Below, one piece after another: positions 1-14,069 of a DNA stretch of 64,000 nucleotides. Below the pieces are notes generated by a model. It did no database searches. It saw only the letters and a program-made list of their open reading frames with translations, and was not told the origin of the DNA. The DNA is from Isoetes taiwanensis (taxonomy: Eukaryota > Streptophyta > Lycopodiopsida > Isoetales > Isoetaceae): positions 6,497,017 through 6,561,016 of the forward strand of contig JAJEKV010000055.1 in the NCBI GenBank assembly GCA_021234155.1. The letters run 5' to 3'. Both the position numbers and the translations under genes were made by a program. Each line of letters opens with the position of its first letter. Within the stretch, counting starts at the first letter, position 1.

Positions 1-1130
1 ACTTAAATTAAATGCTTAAGATGGAGTATTTTAACTATTGAAGGTGCTCCTATGAGCTAAGAACAGCTATAATTTAATATTATATCCAATGCTTGCACAG
101 CAGCATCATACCTGAATCATACCTGCAATTTTTCCGAGCAAAATAACTGGCCAAGACAACCAAAATGTTATGACTTCTTTCCGAGACTCAGTTTGATCTA
201 GTGAAATGGAGCAATACCCCGAATGCCTATGGTGCTGCATGTATTGGGAAGGTTGCAATCACAAATGATGGATTTGAATAAGATGGCAATGATCAAATGG
301 TTTTAGCTCAATCAGCAAATAAGGAGCAAAATAGACCTTACAGAATTAATGTCATTATTTGAGTTACTTCCAGTTGAGGAAAATGGCAATAGTTACTGCA
401 AGGGAACAAAATGTCAAAATCTTTCAAAACAAACAATGCGATAAACAAAAGAAGAAAGAAAACGCAGAGCAGTACAGCTAACGGCATAGCCAGACCAACA
501 TAACTTATATTTTTTAAGCTTACAAAATAAATTTGTAACACCGCCATTTCACACCTGCCGCAACCTGTAACAATTCAACCATAAAAGATGAGCAATGGAA
601 ATTCACATACTGACATGGCAAACAGAATATATATTTGTGATAAGAAAGTGCACAGATTTATAGAAAAAGATGTGGTAAAGCGCATGCACACAGAAAGGCA
701 TTTACAGTTGCCTAGCCAGATTGACATCTTACTGTTCTTTGCATCTTTGCATCAAGGTAACGGCTAGCTCTCCAGAATTTGTAAATCCTTGAGAATGAAG
801 CTGAGTAGAAACTGAAAGAGAAAAAAGATTGAGAGTGAGAATACCTGAGTTGATGTTATGCCTGTAGCTCCAGATATGCCCCAGCCATGGTCCTTTTTTC
901 CTCCTTGCTCTGATAATTCTGAATGGGTACAGGACAGGGCTCAAAATTAAACCTAAAGTTGCACGACTAAGCGATAGCCATGCATTGTTTTTTATTAGTT
1001 GATTTCTGTTTCTGGCCATATTATACTCTTTTAAGTTCTTCAGCAGGAGGCTGAGAGATTGCAACCCAAAAAGAGCTATGCCATGTGCAGTTAGAGAAGG
1101 GCTTGGTCTATTTTAAAATAAGATCCTTGC
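1..1130. other. No recognisable gene
   Basis: AT-rich sequence. The longest minus-strand frame (729-1064, 111 codons) has a basic, hydrophobic stretch but matches no family I know and has no good context. I see no RNA gene or transposon end here. Confidence 0.5.
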
Positions 1131-1159
1131 CATATTTAAATCAAAGAAACATGAACCTT

Positions 1160-1600
1160 TACTGCCTGTATTGCAACAACATACCAAAGAGGAAATTCAT
1201 ATACAAACTGCAGATATGGCCAAGCAGGATCCATAACCGGTTCTACCTCTTGAGGATCAAAACCCTCGGTATTGCAGTTCTTCACGAAAAGATTCTGTCT
1301 TTCCAAATTAGGGACACCCCTAAAAGCCGGAAGCTTCTCAAAAGTAATAGTCAATCCACCATTTGCTGGGTTTGATTTTGGGGAAGACTACCTGATGCAG
1401 CCAATCTTGTTGAAACTGAATGGCGAGTACTGGCCATAGCAGTATTTCTAGAGCCCACAAGAATAGCTGCAGATTGTCTAGCATTTAGAACTGCATCACC
1501 CTGAACAGCCGAACCATAGTCCCTGCCTGCGCAACAGGCGCACTTGTTGTCACAACTCCGGAGGGCAAAGCCCCACTGCTTTCATTTTTGGACAGTTCTC
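1160..1600 (-). pseudogene. PP2A regulatory subunit B-prime (B56) fragment
   Basis: The minus strand encodes pieces of a protein phosphatase 2A B-prime subunit, the HEAT-repeat subunit that selects substrates for the PP2A trimer. Read from 1600 down, a Ser/Ala-rich stretch resembling the variable N-terminus of plant B-prime proteins comes first. It is followed by EKLPAFRGVPNLERQNLF (family form: xALPSFRDVPxSEKQNLF) and then directly by DPQEVEPVMDPAWPYLQF (family form: DPEEEEPxMDPAWPHLQIVYEF). In intact proteins roughly 60 to 80 residues separate these two blocks, so this copy carries an internal deletion. It also stops shortly after the second block and lacks almost all HEAT repeats, and the upstream part changes frame. 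It is a fragment, not a working gene. Whether it arose by retroposition or from a decayed locus cannot be told. The family call rests on the two motifs. Confidence 0.6.
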
Positions 1601-3320
<1,720 letters not shown>

Positions 3321-4400
3321 TAGAAGAATAGAATAGAATAGAATAGAATAGGTTTTTTAGCGTCCCACTGAGACCAATTGGCCTATGGGACCCAAACAAA
3401 AAGAGCAAGCGAAAGCATATTCTTGGCGATTAAAAACCCCAGCCCGAAGGGTTTTCGAGGGAAAACCTTTAGCGTTAATAAGCCTGGCGCACACCGCATA
3501 AATTGCATAGGACGGCTTCAATACCGTCCCCGTAGGACACAAACGAAGTCCGCATCCATAACCTCCTCGGAGGTATGACCCCAACAAACCCATCGATGCC
3601 GTAGCCAATAACGGATGCAACGGCCGGCCGTGCACTAGTAATCGAACATATCGCCTCTGGATATGGGCAAATGTTTGAAGCGTGTCCGAGGGCATGACAT
3701 TCATCCTCAATCGCGCCCGGTGGCAACACAAAAGCCTTTGCTCCCGTGCTTCACGAGCCCAACGCCAGCTTCAATGCGAGGCGATGTGCCCCCGCGTCTT
3801 GAATGGAAGCTATAAGCCCGCGTTTCTTCATGGGTAGCCGGGTGTACAAGTATCGGTGTGGGCCTCTTGTGAGCCTAGGATTGACTTTGTTGCCGATAGT
3901 GTGCCAGCTTTAACATGTGTCGAGCCTCGCATCCCACGGCCGCTGGAAGGAAAGTAGCATCAAGGTATAGTTTAAGTGCCTCGCGATCTTTCTTTGTCCC
4001 CACTGGACACATCTGTTTGCCCGCGACACCCCAGGTGAGAACCACCGAGCCACGCTTGTCTTTCCAGCGAGATTTCAGCGCTGGGGACCCATTGTCGTAC
4101 AAAGCAAGGCGGGTAAGCGGCGTGTATCAGCCCATAGCGACCACCTTTTGGAAGTAAACGATATGGCGCTCCAATGCAGCCCGTTGAAGGGGGTAGAAAT
4201 CCCGCCTCTCACGAGTAGGATCCGTAATGAACCGTGGACTTCACCCCGTGGCCCGTGCCAAGAAGGCCTTCGCACCGCCGAGGTCATTCCAGTGTTGAGG
4301 GATATCACCGACCCCAAACTTCTGCCCCATACAAAAGGGCCGGCTCAACCAAGGCCGAAACAAATGTGATTTGACCCCGTGCATACAACTCGCCATGTTA
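3321..4400 (-). mobile_element. LINE (non-LTR retrotransposon) 3-prime fragment, copy 1
   Basis: This is the 3-prime part of a non-LTR retrotransposon on the minus strand. Its 3-prime end is the short tail of TTCTA units (GAATA on the plus strand, about 3327-3350). The adjoining ~250 bp closely parallels the 3-prime end of the larger copy at 8176-9785, sharing blocks such as GCCTATGGGACCCAA, TTAAAAACCCC and the CCTCGGAGGTA-like block. Upstream of the tail, several broken minus-strand frames correspond to the post-RT C-terminal region. Homology fades near 4400, so the copy is 5-prime truncated, as is usual for LINEs. No intact ORF remains. Confidence 0.75.
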
Positions 4401-6709
4401 TACCTTGATCTATGCAATTTGAGTTGAAATTTTGGTCAGAAGGCTACCTTGGAGATGGAGTTAGATTTTAAACATGGTAATAAAATTACGTGTAGTTGAA
4501 ATCACGGCTCACCATTGTGTTGTAATGATGAGTTAAAACCCGGGACATCATGTCACTTACAGAATATGTAACTATTTCTTGGACTAACTTTCTTTTGATT
4601 ATAGCAATGGTGCCCAACATTGCTGGGCTCTAAAGGCGCTTATTGGCTCCAATGATTATAGTAAGCTTCATGCAAAGATTAATGGTGTGCAATTTGGTTG
4701 GACTTCAATTTTTTATATAGTGCTTTATATCATGAAGACCTTGATGCAATTTGTCGTCCTAACCCTCAGCAATACAGCACTATAAGACTGTTGTATTAGC
4801 ACCGAAATGGACCTAGAAGAAAAAATTGTGTTTGAGATCCAATGGGTAAAAACTTCAAGACATTTATATACTGTTTCTACCATTGCATTGCCGAAATCAA
4901 TATGTGAAAAATAGGAGGTGCTCCAGGCAAAACCTACCTTTGATTATCATAGAGTTTTGGTGTCTGTCTCACCAACTGTAGCATGCAGCAAAGATGGATC
5001 CTTGCCAATTTGTCACCACGTTTCATTTGCATTATTAGACCACGTTTTCGATTTTAAGGTGTCTTTTTTTCGTCGCGCAGTTGATTTGCATAACATGTGC
5101 TTTGCTATGCATTTAATTTCATTCTCATACTCTCCATTCTGGTCCTGAGAGCTTTGCATACCATTCTCGATGGTATGCATTTCACTTTGATTTCTCTAGC
5201 TCATCAACTGATTCAAGATCAATAGCAAGAAAACATTAAGATCAATAACAAAGAAACATTCAGCGTTTCTTTGTAAGCAGATCAACATACCTCAGTTTTT
5301 AAAAGGTTTGCGTGACAAATGACCCATTTATAGAATCTCCGGTTTTTGTGTGATAATCGGAAGCACAATTAAAGGAATATGACTTGTGTCATTCTATGGC
5401 ACTATACTGAAGTCGAGACTATTAGCTGGTTATTTTAAATTAACCAAACATAGATACATACATAATGCAAACTCATGTGCTCCAAGTGTATCGGTAGCTG
5501 ATTGTTGTTATGCAGGATAAGATGCCTGGACTGAAGATTGATGTTGTTATTGGCCTTATACTCGTATCAGCAACTTCTTTGCTAATAGATAATCAACACA
5601 TAAATATGCAATAGTCTATCATTTACAGAAGTTCTTATTGACAATTACCATCACATATAGAAAAACACATTGTAATGTCTGAAGTCTGTCTCTCCTATCT
5701 TTCTTCAGTCATCTCTACATCGGTCCTATTTACAACAAATTTACAATATGCACATTTGTGCATGTAATGCCTTTGCTCCTTTAAGTAATTTAGGGTTTTG
5801 ACATTTTCGTGGTCACAATTCTATGGGTCACGTTTCATCGCTAGCTATTGCTTGAGCTGCAACATCTCCAGACTCTATGATTTGGCGAACTTCATCATGG
5901 GGATCTTGCTTGTTATAGTCCATAATTTTTACTTTTAGACAAAGATGATTACCTTGCTTATGCAGGGTACACCATTCCAAGTGCACAGAAAGTCTGCCTC
6001 TGGGATTTTGCTAACTTTACAACCGTGCACTACAGGAAGTTAAGGGTCTATTTCTATGCCAGAATCTGTTATGAATAGAAGATGCCATACATTGTTTGCA
6101 GATTCGTTTTCCTGTTGGTGCGACAAAGCTTCAAAGCAAAGGTGCACACATGATTTTGCAATCACAATTTCTTGTTTATAAATTCCTCAATTGTGATGGT
6201 CTACATCATGTCATTGGGTTTCAAAGAGTTGGGTATTGAGCTTTCATTTAATATCACATGATTTCCTTACCATGGGACAAACGACCAACCGACCATGTAT
6301 TCTTTTGTCTCCGGTCAAGTTGTTCATCCAAGCACTATTACTTACCAATAACTATGGCGATATATATTTACAAACAACGCGAGAGTTTCTCTCTAGGCAA
6401 TGGAATTAGATCAATAGTTGAAGGTCATCAATCATGTTTACATACCTGCAAATCATCAACAGATCCTTCATATGCTGATACTCTCTTCTGATATGTGCCA
6501 GAAGGAGGACTATCTTCTGTTTTCTTTAGGCCCATTAATGCAGACATAAGAAAATCACACTGCAGATATATGATAGATTAACCTTCAGCTTTGCATAGAA
6601 ACCTAAATTTTATGACTAATTCCATCATGTGAAGAGTTTAAAATAATAACATGAACAGCTGAGAAGTTAGTTACCTGTAAAAAGTAATGAAAGGTTGCTT
6701 GCTCTCATG
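4401..6709. other. No recognisable gene
   Basis: AT-rich and non-repetitive as far as I can see. The small frames at 4918-5148 and 6258-6491 match nothing known. Confidence 0.4.
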
Positions 6710-6712
6710 ATT

Positions 6713-7087
6713 CACTACAAGAGAATGCCTGTTCTGCGTCAGAAAATGCGTCAGAAAAATCTTACGTGTTTTTCCAGTGAGCCTCTGATGAATTTCCTGA
6801 CGAAAACACTGATGGAAAAAACTGACGAAAAATCTAACGAAAAATCTGACGCAGAAATTTGCTGACAAAAAATCTGACGAAAAGGCTAACGAAAACTCTG
6901 ACAAATAATGTGACGAAAAATCTGATGCAAAATCTGACGAATATTTCTGACGATTATTCTGACGAATAGTGTGACGAATGTTTCTGACGATTAATCTGAC
7001 GGAAATTTTGACGAATGTATGACGAATGTTCTGACGATTTTTTTCGTCAGTATATTCATCAGAATATTCGTCAGAATATCTGACATG
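6713..7087 (+). repeat. Left terminal and subterminal repeat array of the CACTA-like element
   Basis: The TIR-like start is followed by about 25 degenerate copies of a 12-14 bp unit (C)TGACGAAAA with variants. The array closes with inverse units (TTTTTCGTCAG, ATATTCGTCAGAATAT) around 7040-7082. The acidic 'DEYSDEYTDE' frame read here on the minus strand is a by-product of the repeat. Subterminal arrays of this kind are where CACTA transposases bind. Confidence 0.8.
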
Positions 7088-8175
7088 GCATAAGTAAACA
7101 CTTATTTCTAGAAGTTGCATGACTTTATACATACTAAAGGAACAAGGAATGCTGATATATATGTAGATATGAAGCATTTTACAATCTATTCCCCATCTAC
7201 AGCACTTATCCTGTGGGATATTTCGGCAACGGCCAATTTCATCGGTGGTCATCTCCTTTTGCTTGGCAGCTAATACATTTCTGTTTTCTCTCAGATGATT
7301 TCCATTAAAGCATACAAACTACAAACACTCAAATTTCAGGCATAGCGGAAATGGTAAAGATATTAGTTCCAGTTTTGAATGCAGATGACTTCTTTTAGAA
7401 AAGGTCTGCCGTGAAAAAACTACCTCTGAGCATTTATCCAAATAACTTCATATCAACCCGAAAGCATTTATCCAAATAACATCATATCCATTCGTTTAAT
7501 TTTCAAACATCGAACATATTTTGTCCACATTTGTTTTCTTTTAGCTTCTTTCCTTTATAAAATGATTAAGGGAAAATTTGTCAAAGCAAATAACTTAGTT
7601 AAGAAGTTCCCGAAACAATCAAGGAAACCAAAAGGTTTATCTTAGGACTTCTATTTCTTATTTGCATAAAACATAGGCTATCCCATATATTTGGCTTTTC
7701 TCTTGTTGTAACCTTTGCCCTTTTGTTTTTTAGGTAACCTTTGCGTGTGATTTCTTGGAAAAGTTGTGGCGGCGCCATTGATGCTCTATTACAACAAAAT
7801 GTCTTTATTGCCATGCTTCATTTTGCTACCAGACGCTACCAAAATATTTTGCTTTGCTACTAACCACTGCTAGAACCCGGCCATGGCTATTTTCTTTGAT
7901 TCCTACATCTATGCAGAGTTTCTTGGGAAAAATGCACATGTGCTTTGCCATAGGCACTATGCTTCAAAACTTGCTTCGAAAAAGGCCGACAGTTTAGAAA
8001 CAAGACATTTCCTCTACCAAAATGTTTTCAAAATTTTCCTTACTTTTCTACCGCCCTTGACAGAGGATGTAGGACTTTGCAAATGTCCACCAAATTGAGC
8101 ATAAAGTGGCTTAAACAAGAGCTTGGAGATCAAGTCAATGGAATCCGCTACTATAGCTAACCAACAAAATACTTG
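7088..8175. other. No recognisable gene; body of the CACTA-like element
   Basis: AT-rich sequence between the left subterminal array and the minus-strand LINE. Short frames at 7599-7814 (minus) and 7883-8098 (plus) match nothing. Confidence 0.4.
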
Positions 8176-9785
8176 ATAAGAATAGAATAGAATAGAATAG
8201 AATATGATTTTATCATCCACGAGACCAACCGCCTATGGGACCCAAGTACAAAGAGAGAGCAAAGCGTGCGATTACTACCGTGATTAAAAACCCCGCACCG
8301 GCTGGTTTTCGGGAAAAACCTTAGTAGCAATAAGGATGTTTCGACATACCACACCATATACATAATCACAAGTACAATTTGAGGTTAATGCCTGACGGGG
8401 CATAACCGAAGTCCACGTATCTATTACCTCCCTGAGGTAATGTCCCAACAAGCCTACGAAGCCGTGGCTCAAGAGCTCATGCAAGGCCTGATGGGGCACA
8501 ACTAACCGAAAGCATCACCGAGCCCCGATATGCTCGTATCCGGACAGGCCCGGAGGGCGGACTTTCATCCTCAATGGCACCCTCGGTGACAAAGACTTCA
8601 CGGACTCTCGGTCCCTCACGCGGCTCCCCCCGGAATCCATCTCCCCAGTGCCTCAATGCGGGAGGTGGTGTGCACCTCATGAATGGAAGCAATCACCCCG
8701 CTTTTTCATGGGTAGATGGATGCGCAGTAGTGGTGTGGGCCCCTCGTGAGCATGGGATTAACCTCGCCGTCGATAATTTGCCACCTTGACATGTGACGGG
8801 CCCTCTCGCATCCCAAAGCTTGGCCATGAAGCAAGCATCCAAGTCTTGCCTTCAGGGTAGCGTTCCCTTCGATTGTATGCACCGGTCCACATCTGTGTGG
8901 ACTGCACATTCCATAGCGAGAACCAAAGGGCTTGCTTGTCTTTCCAGCAGGCTTTTGAGTCGCCAAGGAGCCCATCGCCAAGCCAAAGCAAGGTTGGGCA
9001 ACCGGGCTTCATCCATAGCCACCACCTTCTAGAAGTAAATAATGTGGACGCTCCAAATGCCCTCTCAGAATGGAAGGAAGCCCGCCTCCCCTAGAGCAAG
9101 ATCCGATATGGGACAGTGGGATTTCACTCCCAAAGGCCCGGCCAAGAAAGCCTTCGTACTGCCTAGATCGCTCCAAGTGGTAAGGGATATCGCCGGCCCC
9201 TACACTTCTGCCCCATAGGAGGACCGGTTCAACCAAGGCCCTCGAACAAGTGTGCCCCGGTGACCCCATGCATACACTGCTTTGTGACTGTTGTTTTGTA
9301 TTGCATGTCAAATGGCTTTCCACCAAGTGCAGGACCCGTGAACCCGATGGATGCATCCCGTGTGTGGTAGTAGAAAACTCAATGCCCAAATACTTATAAG
9401 ATCCAGCCACCTCCACTACCGCCCCGGTAAGTGAATGAGGGAAGCGTGGGTGCCGGATGATGGGACCAGCAGCACTTTGTCTTGGCCAAGTTAATTCTCA
9501 TGTCGCAAGACATTCGCGTGAAAGTGTCCAAAGCATCCGTGTGGCGTTGCATGTCCTCCGGGTATATGCGAAAGCGTGTCAACATCATCGAATATATGAG
9601 TTGCTTGGATTATGTGGTGCATCAACTGAAGCCCGTGCTCAGCCTAGCCATTCTTCTAGCTGGTCAATGTACAAAGCCGCGTGATGATAGGGGTAATCCA
9701 CATGTGGACCGAAGTTTACGGTAGAAAACTTCTAGTCGCAAGGCCCATTCTCAAGACCGCCACTAGGTCCTCCCTCCCTTCACCA
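8176..9785 (-). mobile_element. LINE (non-LTR retrotransposon), 5-prime truncated, copy 2
   Basis: Minus-strand non-LTR retrotransposon of the same family as 3321-4400. The 3-prime end is a tail of GAATA units at about 8180-8203. Reading upward, a broken reverse transcriptase can be followed. It has a degenerate catalytic loop near 9590 (the YADD-equivalent reads FDDV in one frame), then YPEDMQRHTDALDTF and MRINLAKTK around 9480-9570, then SYKYLGIEF near 9395, the usual landmarks of RT domains 6-8 in LINE proteins. Below this lies the C-terminal region in several frames. Homology can be followed up to about 9785 (remnants of the GLYIDQLEEWL block). The endonuclease and ORF1 are absent. Frameshifts make it non-functional. 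Confidence 0.8.
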
Positions 9786-9995
9786 TAGAGTGTGGTAGAA
9801 AAGTTACTTCATCATTAACGTCCAAGGGGATCCCTATGGATTTGCAAAATGCAATCTATAGGTTGTATGAGACATGCTCGGCCAACTGACATCAACATGT
9901 CAACCAATCAACAGTAGTATTGGGGTCTGCTAGGGATGCCCACTCCCTCCAATACTGTTTGGCCTTTACATTGATTAGTTGAAAGGTTGGCTTGC
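9786..9995 (+). mobile_element. Plus-strand LINE fragment, part 1 (split by a gypsy insertion)
   Basis: The plus strand encodes an RT fingers/palm segment of a LINE related to its minus-strand neighbour. It shows MDLQNAIYRLYE-like residues near 9840-9870 and the RT block GCPLPPILFGLYID near 9935-9975, with one stop in place of the expected Gln. It breaks off exactly where the gypsy LTR begins (9996). The next RT block resumes at 22092 beyond the second LTR. It lies head-to-head with the minus-strand LINE. Confidence 0.7.
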
Positions 9996-12491
9996 TGTTG
10001 CCCCTTTTTGGGCAACATGGACCATCATGATACCTAGAGTTTCAAGATTGGAAGATACTTGTCAGAGTTTGGAAGACTTGTGGTTTCTTTTGAGGTTTCA
10101 TCTTAAGTTACTTTCCTATTACTCATATGGTAAGAGTTAGTGTTATTTTGATCCTGCTAGAGTTTGGAAGAAATTGGCTCAAGTTTGGAAGACCCTTGGG
10201 ATCTTGGTTGTATAGCCTAATTCTTTCCTTTGAGGAAATTTTCTAGTTACATTCTTATTTCTTGAAGACCAGGCAAAGGATATAGCAAGCTATACAAGGA
10301 GTTATAAGCATGTTGCTCATATTCACTCATATGGAGCTAAATGGAGTTGCACCAATGGTTTGGAAATCACACCTATGAAGATGTCACTTTAAAGGTGAAT
10401 TTTGCTCTTGTTTAGGCCTTGAAGATTGGAAGACCTTTTTAGAAGTTTGGAAGACCCTAGGGCCTTGAGCAAAGTTATGAGGTATGATTTGAGCTTTGGA
10501 GATAAGATCATGTGCTACAGGGGTTTCCATCCTTTATCCATTTCATCCATTCCATATCCACTTTCCTTTCATCTTTTTATACCCCATTTCCACCTTGTCA
10601 TGCCTTCTTTCATTACTTCACTACCTATATTTTTATTGGCCTCACCTCCACTTGTGAATTGCTCTCAAGAGATCATGAAAACTTCAAGAGCAAGGAGGCT
10701 TGAATTTTACTTTCATCTTATTTCCCTAAATCCGCCATAGCCTTTTTTTCCTATCTTTTCACCCTCTTCCTATGATTTTTCACCATTCCCAAGGTTGAAA
10801 ACTCATTGACCATGGTCAAAATGGGCAAAATTTCAAGTATCTCAATTTGACTTGAAAACACTCTAGATTTGAGCTTGGCAAAAATAGCTATGTTGGCCTT
10901 TCCAAAATTCAAAAAAAGACCTTGGAAAATTCCTCAAATATTATTTCTTGGGATGCGTGCCAAAAAATAAAAAAAATATATAGCAAAAAAAACCTATTCT
11001 AGCCTATCTACCCTATTTTTCTATTTCCCACCTCAGCCTAAATTCCACCTCAGCCCCCCATTGGTCCACGGCAGGCGGTGGCCTCCAAACCTAGCCGGCA
11101 CAACCCTTCTCCAGATGGCACGACAGCTATTAGCCGGGTCAGATTAAGCCTTATATACATGAGCCTCCGAACCATTTTAGCCTTGGGATATATGGCCTTC
11201 AAGAATTTTTCGATGAACCCTAAGAAATAGGGGAACTCCTTTAAATCGGCCAATTCGTACGCCATAACTTGATTGAATCCCGCCAATTTTCTCCCCCCGA
11301 TCAGCTCCCCGAACCTTTTCCTCCAGACCTCGGTGATCCCTCTCGTGGCACTTGGTTTGATAGAAATTGCTCAAATTAGGCCCTAAAATCACTTCTACCG
11401 AACTAGTTTTGGGGAAGAACAGTTCTTAAGCCAAAGATCACGATCAAATCAACACGCCCCTCTGAGATCTACCTCTGTGATTTTTGGCGCATTGAATATT
11501 TTGATATCATTTTGCTCGTCTCGCCGTTCATTCCAGCTCCATTTCATTCGAGACCCCGAAGTCCCTTCGTTGACCACCTTCGGGGCTCCTCGATTACAAA
11601 CTTAAATAATCACTTCATATTACTTCATTGGTATTCTTGAAGCCCCTCGAAAGACTCATACAGCCTTGAAATTTCTCTCAAGCATTATTATTTTCAAAGC
11701 TTTGGTAATATCCTGTTGACATTATCAAATCTCCTGTATCACATTGCTATAATGCATAGTCTTTTGCTGAAAAAATCATTGTCATTATTGTACATCCATT
11801 CTTTGTAATTCTCATTGCCCTTTAAAAAAGCAAAACCAAAAACAAGATCAAAAATATTTACTTTCGAGATTATATCTTCTCCGTAGTTGTATTTCATCCT
11901 TATAGCAATCCTAGAAACCTATACCCTCGAAGAAAACATATAAAAGATATTTCTTTTTCATAACTGTTATGAGTTTTGTTCTTTTCTCGAGGTTTTGATT
12001 ATTTGACGAAAAAACTAAAACATCTTTTTTTCTATTTAAACCTTTTGCACGTGATCTAGAGGCTATTTTGAAGTTGCCTGCAAGACAGCATCCCAACCCA
12101 AAATTCCCATCAAACTCCATCTGTAAAATTTGGCTCTCTGTTTTGGCACTTGGTCAACTTTTTTGACCTGCCTTTGACCTCGATTTTCTTGACCTTCCCT
12201 TATTCAAATCAAGTCAAATCTTCTCCACCTTTTTTCCTCTGCTTGTTGACCACTTATAACACCAATCAGATCTTCAAAATCTCTCAAGGTGTCTGGCAGT
12301 TTTGTTTTTTCGGCGGTTTTTCGGTTCCAGGGACTCTAGTGATTTTGAAGAAACTAGCACTCCAAAAAAAAAAAAATGAATTTTCTGTTTCATATGATAA
12401 GGATTGATCACCCTAAGTGATCCGGAGGTTCTAACCACTTTGTTTAAGATTCCTTTGAGGTTAGGCTAAAATTCCGTGTTTTAGGCTAACA
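9996..12491 (+). repeat. 5-prime LTR of gypsy element 1
   Basis: 2,496 bp, matching 19595-22091 over its whole length. It begins with a perfect 8-bp inverted repeat (TGTTGCCC...GGGCAACA) at its very tip. A TATATAC-type box at about 11152 is a candidate promoter. The small frames inside it (for example 10426-10740) are not genes, since the same frames reappear in the other LTR. Confidence 0.95.
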
Positions 12492-12536
12492 TTTTTGAGG
12501 TTCTACCACCAGATTTTCACCGGAAGTTGAACTCCA

Positions 12537-13620
12537 TGGCACCAAGAAAGATCAGCGAAGCTCTCGCTGAAAGCAACCCTCCGGAGGTAATAGGTCAACC
12601 AGATCTAGTAGGAGTAAGCATGAAAGTGGCTACCGGTTCCAAAGAAATGTTACAAATGTTTCGCTTTTGCCTTTCCCTCCACAAGCTCCTTACCAATTTG
12701 AGCTCACTATACCTGCTTTCCCTTGTTATGATTCTTCCATGAATGCTAACCATTTCTTGAAGAATTTTGAAGAATATTATGAGGAGCATGGAAAGAAGAA
12801 AGGTACCAGGTTTGCCGAGTTTATCAAATGCATGAAAGGAGATGAGGCCGGATCCCGTTGATTTCGAACCTGTCGATAGGTACTAAGTGGGATGAATTGG
12901 AACAAAGGTTTTACATCAAGGTTTGGTAAGACTACTTCACCCCTGTGACCTTGTTTTTGAGCTCAATTCCTTTTCTATTAAATCCGGTGAAAGTGTGAAA
13001 CAAGATGTGGAAAGATTTAACTCTTTATTTCTTTGGTGTGTAATAGGAACCATGTTTCCACCCAACTTTGCATCTGGTTGCTTCCTTTATCGGAGGTCTT
13101 CGATGTCCAGCCTAAGATTTATAGAAAGTTATTAAAACTTCAAAAAGTTTGGTGAGCTAGATTCAATCCATAAGACATTTGTAAAGAAGGCTGTAGATTT
13201 AGTAGAAATGCTAAGCTATCTGCCTGGATGATGAAATCAGAGATCCATTCTACCCTCCTCATCATGATACCGAAAGCACGAAGGTCACACTATGCTAATC
13301 TGCCCGGTGTGTATGCGCCTCGTAAGGAAAAAGAAGAAGCCAAAAGTCTGAAGAGCTAGACCCTCGGGGTTTCGAGAATGAAATCTGAGATAAGTAAGGT
13401 ATCCTAAGCTCTTTAGAAGTTACCAAACAGCTCATGGAGTTAAAAAACTAGTAATAATGCTCCTTCTTCTAGCTCTACATACACGAATGCACAAACCGTG
13501 GTAAACCCTATCATAGGGCTGAAAATTGCTTTGCAAGATCTTGTCCCAAATGCCACAAAAGGGGCCACTTTGGTAGAGAATGTCCCGTTTGTTCTTTTGC
13601 AAAGAGATAGGTCATGAAGA
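12537..13620 (+). pseudogene. gag: gag of gypsy element 1 (frameshifted)
   Basis: The capsid/nucleocapsid polyprotein remnant starts at the ATG at 12537, 45 bp after the LTR (MAPRKISEALAES...). It shifts frame near 12660, with a continuation reading PPQAPYQFELTIPAFPCYD and an FEEYYEEHGKKKGTRFAEF-like helix. A further shift leads to WDELEQRFYIK near 12890, the conserved core of retrotransposon gag domains. A perfect CCHC zinc knuckle, CPKCHKRGHFGREC, is encoded at 13542-13583 (CX2CX4HX4C, the RNA-binding nucleocapsid motif). At least three frame changes and several stops make it inactive as given. Confidence 0.8.
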
Positions 13621-14069
13621 GAAGTTCTCTCGTAGTAATCAAGAATTACCTTGCAAAGCAAGAAAAAGGTAAACAGGTGTCCAATATTAGTTTTATTGAG
13701 ACTTGTGCGTAAGAACAAGAAGAACAAGATGTTATGGTTGTTGCAAACCGTGCTTAGGCTCCACTCGGGTACATCCGCAAAGTTCTCATCCCACCAAGTG
13801 TAGCTCCTAAGGTAACATTTCAGCCAAATCCTCGGAATATAGCTCCTCCCCGCTTTCAAAGGTACAAACGTAAAGATTCCGAGCTTGATGAATTTGAATT
13901 GCTTATGAAAAACTCCAAGGTTCTTTGTGGAGACTTACTAACTTTATTAAGGATTGCACCATCATACGAGGGGAAAAGCTCATCAAGAATACCCAAGATG
14001 TTGAAGAAATTCGTTCAAACTTGCAACAACATTTCTGATGCCTTTACGAGCACCGCTTGAAGATCCTGG

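Noticed and set aside
6671-7252. 193-codon minus-strand ORF rich in Asp/Glu/Ser/Phe
   Set aside because: It follows the GACGAAAA subterminal array. The repeat composition explains the open frame.
10426-10740. ORF present twice (also at 20015-20339)
   Set aside because: It lies within the two LTR copies, so the duplication and the open frame come from the LTR.
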